Below, piece after piece: positions 33,472 through 38,220 of a stretch of DNA of 38,220 nt (positions are counted from its first letter, which is position 1; the number at the start of each line of letters is the position of its first letter). The notes beneath the pieces are model-generated. The model saw only the letters and a list, made by a program, of their open reading frames with translations. It was not told the DNA's origin and made no database searches. A program made the position numbers and the translations under genes. Origin of the DNA: an uncultured Chlorobiaceae bacterium (lineage in GTDB: Bacteria; Bacteroidota; Chlorobiia; Chlorobiales; Chlorobiaceae); the NCBI GenBank assembly GCA_903920215.1, contig CAIXLG010000007.1, positions 1 to 38,220 on the forward strand, in the 5' to 3' direction.

Positions 33472-34614
33472 TTATAAAAGAACCCACGAAAGAATACCCA
33501 GTATTCCAACACCAGCCAATGCAGGTGCAGTATAGCTGCTGCCATCTGCCGGAAGAGCTGTAGTAGGAATCACTGTCGGAGGTGTGAGCGCAGTTGCAAC
33601 AGTTGAAAAGTGATAGGCCGTTGTACCTGAGTATCCATTACCTGCCAAATCCTGTATGGAGCCCTGAGCCAGCGTAACATAGTAATCTGTCCCGTTTGAA
33701 AGATCTGCTGTCGGATTGATTGTCAGCGTCGTACCCGAAACAGTCAGTGATTCAGTTGGATTGGTGGCCGCATTGGTCGCCACAACTGCACCGGTAGCAG
33801 AACCACTATGAACTTCAATCAAACCAGCACCTAACTGTACCGCTTCACTGAACGTAAGAACTATATTGTTGCCAACCGCTACACCCGTACCCCCGGACGT
33901 TGGACTGAACGTAACCACTGTTGGCGGTGTGGTGTCGGTAGGAACAGTGCCTGCTGCTACAGTCGTAAAGTCATAGGATGACGTGCCAGCAAAACTGTTA
34001 CCCGCCAGATCCTTAATGGAGCCTGAGGCCAGCATAACAAAGTAATGCGTTCCATTCGCAAGATCTGCCGTTGGATTGATTGTCAGCGTCGTACCCGAAA
34101 CAGTCAGTGATTCAGTTGGATTGGTGGCCGCATTGGTCGCCACAACTGCACCGGTAGCAGAACCACTATGAACTTCAATCAAACCAGTCCCTAATTGTAC
34201 CGCTTCACTGAACGTAAGAACTATATTGCTGGCAACCCCTACCCCCGTAGCTCCAGCCACTGGACTGAACCCTGAAACCGTTGGAGGAGTTGTGTCGGTC
34301 GGTGTGATAGGAGTACCGTAGGATAACTGGACCGTTGTGTCACTAAATTTCAGGGATTCAACGCTTGTGAGATTGAATGTAAATCTTGCCCCACCACCGC
34401 TAGCGCCAGAGACTACAATCATTCCATTAGCATCAGCTGGTCCTATTGAAAAACCTTTGCTATTAAATGTTGAGTAGTTTTGACCTGTAACAAGATCAAA
34501 CGTATCAGTTCCGGCAAGACCATTTAATGTATAAGTATTTGATGTCCTATTCGGCGTACCCAAGCGAGCAAGAAGTACATTATCATTATTCGTGGTTCCG
34601 GTCCAGTTAGGCAT
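33472..34614 (-). CDS. Ig-like (Big_5/SbsA) repeat protein, exported type
   Basis: A 380-residue protein. The N-terminal about 100 residues contain TGTTNNDNVLLARLG and LAGTDTFDLVTG, resembling a beta-roll or calcium-binding segment, with no classical signal peptide. Two Ig-like domains follow (about 108-220 and 228-340), each beginning PTDTTPPTV and running through LTFSEAVQLG, IEVHSGSATG, TLTINPTADL and GSIxDLAGN. The C-terminal 20 residues are hydrophobic (LAGVGILGILSWVLL) without a basic tail. The repeats are nearly identical at DNA level, suggesting recent duplication or exchange. It sits between DUF3570 and apbE. Adhesin or S-layer type roles are possible but not shown. Confidence 0.75.
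   Translation of the reverse strand: MPNWTGTTNNDNVLLARLGTPNRTSNTYTLNGLAGTDTFDLVTGQNYSTFNSKGFSIGPADANGMIVVSGASGGGARFTFNLTSVESLKFSDTTVQLSYGTPITPTDTTPPTVSGFSPVAGATGVGVASNIVLTFSEAVQLGTGLIEVHSGSATGAVVATNAATNPTESLTVSGTTLTINPTADLANGTHYFVMLASGSIKDLAGNSFAGTSSYDFTTVAAGTVPTDTTPPTVVTFSPTSGGTGVAVGNNIVLTFSEAVQLGAGLIEVHSGSATGAVVATNAATNPTESLTVSGTTLTINPTADLSNGTDYYVTLAQGSIQDLAGNGYSGTTAYHFSTVATALTPPTVIPTTALPADGSSYTAPALAGVGILGILSWVLL
33713..33827 (-). repeat. 115-base exact direct repeat, copy 2 in the gene
   Basis: Identical to 34073-34187 over 115 bases, exactly 360 bases apart, inside the Ig-like protein gene. Flanking sequence remains similar over about 300 bases. Confidence 0.9.
34073..34187 (-). repeat. 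115-base exact direct repeat, copy 1 in the gene
   Basis: Identical partner of 33713-33827. Perfect DNA identity inside a longer diverged repeat implies recent gene conversion or duplication of the Ig-like domain. Confidence 0.9.
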
Positions 34615-34774
34615 ATTTCCCCCTGTATATTTAATTTTTATAACGTTTTGTATGGTTTTCTATATAAATTACATAGGCCTAAACCTATATAATTGTACTC
34701 GGACGACAAGCCTCAAGATTAAATAGCTACACATATCTTGGTCATGATTCTATGTTGCTGAATCATACCCCTGC

Positions 34775-35893
34775 TTAAAAGTGTCGCGACAAGCCAAGTT
34801 GAATACTTCCAGCATAGAATGGTAAAAGCCCCGTGTCACCACCACCTGATAAGCACCACTCTGGACGCTGCTCATAACTCTCGATTCTCGCATCAGCAAG
34901 CCACTCTTTGGCAATTTTTTTCTCAATTTTTATACCAATTGATGTTGCGCCAAAAGCTGAAAGACGCTGATCTAGAGAATAATTTGTGGGAAGAGTCGCT
35001 AGAGGATCAGACGTTGGCAGATAAAAGTTCGCCGCTGTTTGTGAGTAAAATCTGAACAGTGGCGTTACCGTCCATTCATGAGGTAATGGCTGCACGTACT
35101 CCAATCCGAATGTATGCGCATTGATACCGAATGAGTCAGTGTAATATCGATAGGATAACCTGGCAGTCCCGTCTCTGCGGTCAAAATGATGGTTCCACCT
35201 GGTCATGACCGTCTTGCTTTCCCGCTTGTCCGGCCGTAGATCAATTAACTTGTAGGGGTCGCTAAAATAGCCCTTGCCGCTGGAATACCCAACGTTAAGC
35301 TGAACGATGTCCTCCTTTGTCAGCACCTGTGTAACACCGATCATCCCTGAATAAGATCGTTTATCGTAAAATGATGCTTTATTAATGGTTGGGTTGATAG
35401 TATCGGTAGTATAGCTGCCGCCGAACGTGAAGGTCGTATTCTTATCATCAGTAGAGATACTCTCCTGTGCAGAATAGCCACGTGAAATGTAATCATGTTC
35501 CTTTGAATAACTGCTTCCAAGAGTAACCGATCCTTTAGGAAGGTAGCGGGTAACGCTAAGATCAACAGCCTGCCTGTTTTCAGTCATCCTGGATGCACCG
35601 GAAACAACCGTAGAATGCGCATCCGGGGATGCACCGGAAACAGAATCATTCGTGTAGGTTGTACTTATTGACCACTTTCCCGCAATTGGAACCATGCCCA
35701 TTACAGAATAAGCATTGACACCAACCCTATCCTTACCTGGTTGACTATCCTCGTAATTCAGGTATTTGAAGCTTACAATGCTGCTTTCCGGCGCAGCCTC
35801 TGCAAAAGCAGTTTGAGATGACGGTAATGCCATAGCTGCAGCAAAAAGAGCTGCTCCGACAACATTCGTTGTTTGGTTTGTGACTGATTTCAT
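34775..35893 (-). CDS. DUF3570 outer-membrane beta-barrel
   Basis: A 372-residue protein with a signal peptide ending near TAFA (residue 31). It consists of amphipathic beta strands (VSFKYLNYEDSQPGKDRVGVNAYSV; RLSYRYYTDSFGINAHTFGLEYVQPL) and ends with an aromatic residue (SRHF), as in outer-membrane barrels. DUF3570 is a family of unknown function. Relatives usually lie next to a DUF4266 lipoprotein, as here (27 bases downstream of it), often with ApbE and a thioredoxin. The barrel is likely large (16 or more strands). No plug or metal-binding motif is visible. The gene order suggests translation soon after the lipoprotein. Confidence 0.85.
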   Translation of the reverse strand: MKSVTNQTTNVVGAALFAAAMALPSSQTAFAEAAPESSIVSFKYLNYEDSQPGKDRVGVNAYSVMGMVPIAGKWSISTTYTNDSVSGASPDAHSTVVSGASRMTENRQAVDLSVTRYLPKGSVTLGSSYSKEHDYISRGYSAQESISTDDKNTTFTFGGSYTTDTINPTINKASFYDKRSYSGMIGVTQVLTKEDIVQLNVGYSSGKGYFSDPYKLIDLRPDKRESKTVMTRWNHHFDRRDGTARLSYRYYTDSFGINAHTFGLEYVQPLPHEWTVTPLFRFYSQTAANFYLPTSDPLATLPTNYSLDQRLSAFGATSIGIKIEKKIAKEWLADARIESYEQRPEWCLSGGGDTGLLPFYAGSIQLGLSRHF

Positions 35894-35920
35894 TGGTATG
35901 CCCTAAAATTTATATGTTCA

Positions 35921-36160
35921 TTAATTGCATCCGCATCCACCGCCACCGACACCTGAGCCACCTGAAGCAGCCTCTTTACTGCTGTAAATATGCTCAGTGT
36001 ACTTTGAATCGAGCGGATCACCTTCAAAAGTCATCTCCGGCCTTGCCAGAGTCTCTTTCTCCCAAGGCTGAACTGCAGGCCCTATAGAACAACCCGTCAA
36101 CCCAAGCACAATCAGATACAAAAGCGCTCGCAGTGATTTGAGTATGAAATTGGATTTCAT
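35921..36160 (-). CDS. DUF4266 lipoprotein with Gly-rich C-G-C tail
   Basis: A 79-residue lipoprotein. The lipobox LTGC places the acylated Cys at residue 24. The middle (PWEKETLARPEMTFEGDPLDSKYTEHIYSSKEAA) is the DUF4266 signature. The tail is glycine-rich and ends with two cysteines (Cys76 and Cys78) and a terminal Asn. That tail is conserved in DUF4266 proteins and would be a surface-exposed metal or redox site, or a point of modification. The ATG overlaps the TGA of the TlpA-like gene by four bases, so the two are coupled. Its function is unknown. The tail's resemblance to a cysteine-rich peptide substrate is only a hint. Confidence 0.85.
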   Translation of the reverse strand: MKSNFILKSLRALLYLIVLGLTGCSIGPAVQPWEKETLARPEMTFEGDPLDSKYTEHIYSSKEAASGGSGVGGGGCGCN

Positions 36161-36672
36161 TTTTTTCCCTCCAATGCGGTCTGAATCTGCTTTTCAAGTC
36201 CGTCCCTGTCGCTGGCTTTAAATCCTAAATGCTGAGATATGATTTTACCATCGCGGCCAACGAGAAAACTGGTTGGCATACCCTTGACGCCGTAATGTTT
36301 AGGGGTCTCACCTTTTGAGTCAAACGCTACAGTAAAAAGTGCAGGGTTCTGCGCAAGAAATTTTTTTGCATCCTCTGTTTTGCCATCAAGATTAACCCCG
36401 ATAATTTTCACTCCTTTGGACCTGTATTTTTCCTGCATGGCATTCATCCAAGGGAACGACTGCTGGCATGGACCGCACCATGATGCCCAGAAATCAACAT
36501 AGACTACAGAGCCTGCTGTGCTTGAAAGCCTTACTGTTCCCTGCGCCCCTGGCAATTCAAAATCCGGAGCCTTGCTGCCGGGTTCTAAAGCATAGAGGTT
36601 TCCAGTAAAGCTGATGCAAAAAATCATTGAAAGGAGGAATCCCTTCAATTTTTTTCTTTTTAACTCTTCCAT
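36157..36672 (-). CDS. TlpA/ResA-like periplasmic thioredoxin
   Basis: A 171-residue exported thiol-disulfide protein. The signal peptide is MEELKRKKLKGFLLSMIFCI onward, ending near YA (residue 28). The thioredoxin domain has VVYVDFWASWCGPCQQSFPWMN with Cys66 and Cys69, the cis-proline region KGMPTSFLV and an IIGVNLDGKTEDAKKFL insertion typical of TlpA/ResA. I chose the ATG at 36672; the frame is open to 36765, but that extension would precede the signal peptide. It is the first gene of the DUF4266-DUF3570 operon and probably keeps the cysteine tail or the barrel in the right redox state. DsbD downstream is a natural electron donor. Confidence 0.9.
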   Translation of the reverse strand: MEELKRKKLKGFLLSMIFCISFTGNLYALEPGSKAPDFELPGAQGTVRLSSTAGSVVYVDFWASWCGPCQQSFPWMNAMQEKYRSKGVKIIGVNLDGKTEDAKKFLAQNPALFTVAFDSKGETPKHYGVKGMPTSFLVGRDGKIISQHLGFKASDRDGLEKQIQTALEGKK

Positions 36673-37095
36673 AGCGGTAATGTTTGATTTATTAAAACGG
36701 AAATTCCAGATGAAAACACAGTAAATAATAAAGCCGGTAAACACTGCTATCTTTAAGCTTACCATGGAGGTAAATAATTGACTTCACCAAAATACTATGG
36801 CAGCACTTTACAGTAATTAATAATCCATGTGTGAAATGCAGTAAGTACCGAAACACTGCGTCGTTGATTATTACAGAAATAAAGTACCCAACATGAACTT
36901 AAACCATCATTAAGAGACTCTTAAAAAAGGCTTAAATTTGGCCAACAATAAAAGTTTTTATGCGATGTGTGTTTTATACAATTTTCCCAACGGTAGCGTT
37001 AGACTCTAATTTCAGATAAGTAGCCATTAACGCTTTTTATAGCATGAGGTTTGAGTAGCTTCTCGGCTATGCTTACTTGAAAAGAGTTCATAACA
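36673..37095. other. 423-base intergenic region before the TlpA-like operon
   Basis: No credible gene. A perfect 15-base palindrome (TTAAGAG, A, CTCTTAA) lies at 36910-36924, about 240 bases upstream of the operon start, a possible regulator site. The rest is AT-rich with no recognisable RNA. Confidence 0.5.
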
Positions 37096-37135
37096 AAAAA
37101 AGGATACCTGATTATTAGCAGGTACCCTTTTTTTT
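37096..37135 (-). terminator. Terminator after the cupredoxin-like gene
   Basis: A 16-base stem (37096-37111 with 37120-37135, one G:T pair) with an 8-base loop. It has A runs on one arm and T runs on the other, so it gives a U tail on either strand. It lies 30 bases after the cupredoxin stop. Confidence 0.88.
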
Positions 37136-37165
37136 GTCATGCATCAAGAAATAGAAGTAGTGCAG

Positions 37166-37762
37166 TTATTTTGCCAATTTGACGGTAACAGTAGCAGTTT
37201 TACCATCAGCGACGGTAACTGTACCTTCCTGGGCTTTGAGTTTTTCGCTCCAGGCAGTGATCTTGTATGTTCCAGCAGGAACATTACTAATGGTGAATTT
37301 TCCATCATGTTCGGTCACTGCGGCATATTGATTTTCTGTAACAACAACCCAGCCTGACATTTCAGAGTGGACATTGCAAAGCAGATTCACTACACCTGGC
37401 TTGTCAAAAGTAACAGGCTTGGACATGCCAGGATTATAGGTGCCAAGATTGAATTTTTTGGCGGCTGATGCTGAAAAAATATTATGGTTGACTTTATCAT
37501 TATTCTTGAAGTCAACCGTTGAGCCGACAGGCACAGTAGTAACATGTGGAACAAAAACAAGGCTTTTCTGATCAACTGATTCATGCTTTGGCACAACCGG
37601 ACCCTTAACACCCAATAAGTACACAACAGCATCTGCTTTGTACTTAGCTATGCTTGCATCAACAGTACCAGTAACTGTCCCACCACAAAAAGCATTCGAT
37701 GCCATAAAACCGAACCCTGTCATCAACAGTGCGGTTTTCAAAAACTTGCTTGTAGATTTCAT
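37166..37762 (-). CDS. Exported cupredoxin-like copper protein with carboxypeptidase-regulatory-like tail
   Basis: A 198-residue protein with a signal peptide (KFLKTALLMTGFGFMASNAFC). The blue-copper set is visible: His93 (VNHNIF), Cys129, His132 and Met135 in LLCNVHSEMSG, a C-x2-H-x2-M site. The region 140-198 (DGKFTISNVPAGTYKITAWSE) is a carboxypeptidase-regulatory-like beta sandwich. The frame extends five codons to 37777; I chose the ATG at 37762. It lies 88 bases downstream of the c-type cytochrome. Together they look like a periplasmic electron-carrier pair. Methylamine-utilisation-type homologues are the closest description; the electron partner is unknown. Confidence 0.85.
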   Translation of the reverse strand: MKSTSKFLKTALLMTGFGFMASNAFCGGTVTGTVDASIAKYKADAVVYLLGVKGPVVPKHESVDQKSLVFVPHVTTVPVGSTVDFKNNDKVNHNIFSASAAKKFNLGTYNPGMSKPVTFDKPGVVNLLCNVHSEMSGWVVVTENQYAAVTEHDGKFTISNVPAGTYKITAWSEKLKAQEGTVTVADGKTATVTVKLAK

Positions 37763-37850
37763 TGTTTTGTGCTCCATTACATTTTGGTTTTTAATAAAAT
37801 AGCCCTCTCATAAATCAACAGAAATAAAACAAAAAGAATTACTGGAAAGT

Positions 37851-38220
37851 TCAGTTGGTGGCTAGAGTTCTGATATAGGCAACAATGAACTCGAGCTCCT
37901 CGCTGTGGAACGATTTGCCCCATGGAGGACACATGTTGGACTTGCCGACTGAGGCAGAACCCTCCATGATCGCCTTGAAAAGCCTCTCATTCGTCATGCT
38001 CTTCATAAAGGCCTTATCGGTGAAATTGGCCGGCGTTGGAGTCAAACCATAGTACTGACCGCTTCCATCACCAGTCTCCCCATGACAGACAGCACAGTAG
38101 TGCGAGAAAAGCCGCTTGCCTTCTTTCAGGGCATAGGGCACCTTTGTGGCGGTGACGGCTGAGTCAGCAGCCGTCATCGGTTTTTTGAGGTCAGCTTTTC
38201 CTGATGCGCCTGGTTTCTTG
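37851..38220 (-). CDS. c-type cytochrome, 5' end outside the window
   Basis: Partial gene. The reading frame stays open beyond the ATG at 38177 to the window end (KKPGASGKADLKKP precedes it), so the signal peptide and true start lie beyond 38220. The visible 108-plus residues hold a heme-binding CAVCH near YCAVCHGETGDGSGQYYGL, a probable axial Met in SNMCPPWGKSF and a terminal helix ELEFIVAYIRTLA, matching a class I cytochrome c. It is 88 bases upstream of the cupredoxin-like gene on the same strand, probably one operon. Confidence 0.9.
   Translation of the reverse strand, partial: KKPGASGKADLKKPMTAADSAVTATKVPYALKEGKRLFSHYCAVCHGETGDGSGQYYGLTPTPANFTDKAFMKSMTNERLFKAIMEGSASVGKSNMCPPWGKSFHSEELEFIVAYIRTLATN

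Noticed and set aside
33700-34240. Possible CRISPR or tandem array
   Set aside because: The two copies are 360 bases apart and in frame in a protein gene; there are only two, and no short spacers.
34744-34766. Hairpin ATGATTC/GAATCAT after the DUF3570 gene as a terminator
   Set aside because: There is no T run on the minus strand, so a rho-independent terminator is not supported.

Overview
The window is chromosomal DNA of a green sulfur bacterium (Chlorobiaceae, probably Chlorobium/Pelodictyon). The diagnostic gene is a 73-residue chlorosome envelope protein (CsmB type) at 16724-16945. Support comes from a Chlorobium-like HemE, a SdhA-SdhB-CCG-protein succinate dehydrogenase/fumarate reductase with no membrane anchor, and a flavodoxin carrying the C-terminal domain of protochlorophyllide reductase. 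The species cannot be fixed from the sequence alone. I see no rRNA, tRNA, CRISPR array or intact mobile element.

Layout. 1-2330, minus strand: gmhA-ribH, then the scar of a collapsed type I restriction locus (start of hsdM joined to the end of hsdR), then a BrnT/BrnA toxin-antitoxin pair with a palindrome upstream. 2437-7986: hemE with a strong terminator, the sdhA-sdhB-CCG operon and a CBS-domain protein. 8187-14852: an efflux operon reading CsoR/CstR-like repressor, TolC, truncated lipoprotein adaptor, RND pump, PII-like small protein, MBL-fold hydrolase, preceded by a second near-identical repressor; both repressor genes carry the same operator-like sequence. 14928-16997: a DUF1997-like protein, the flavodoxin-PCP_red fusion and, divergently, csmB with a terminator.

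17083-22131, plus strand: kinase (AmgK-like), nucleotidyltransferase (MurU-like), DUF1343/NamZ exo-N-acetylmuramidase and a sodium:solute symporter, tightly packed. This looks like a complete N-acetylmuramate recovery route bypassing MurNAc-6-P. A single-domain response regulator follows. 22187-30552: an NAD(P)-binding SDR, a duplicated pentapeptide-repeat protein, a 98-residue unknown, an HTH-PAS regulator, the Kup potassium transporter, two tandem RlpA-like proteins and a methyltransferase.

30582-36672, minus strand: TlpA-like thioredoxin, DUF4266 lipoprotein ending in a Gly-rich CGC tail, DUF3570 beta-barrel, a protein with two near-identical Ig-like repeats, ApbE and DsbD. This is an envelope redox cluster whose purpose I cannot name, and it is the best candidate here for an undescribed system. 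37096-38220: a cupredoxin-like protein and a c-type cytochrome cut by the window end.

Functional reading: the window joins central metabolism (succinate/fumarate, tetrapyrrole, riboflavin), photosynthetic antenna, cell-wall recycling and envelope redox chemistry. The most testable regulatory hypothesis is that the twin repressors are persulfide sensors (Cys...Asn-x3-Cys, CstR pattern) controlling the efflux operon, which would suit a sulfide-oxidising organism.
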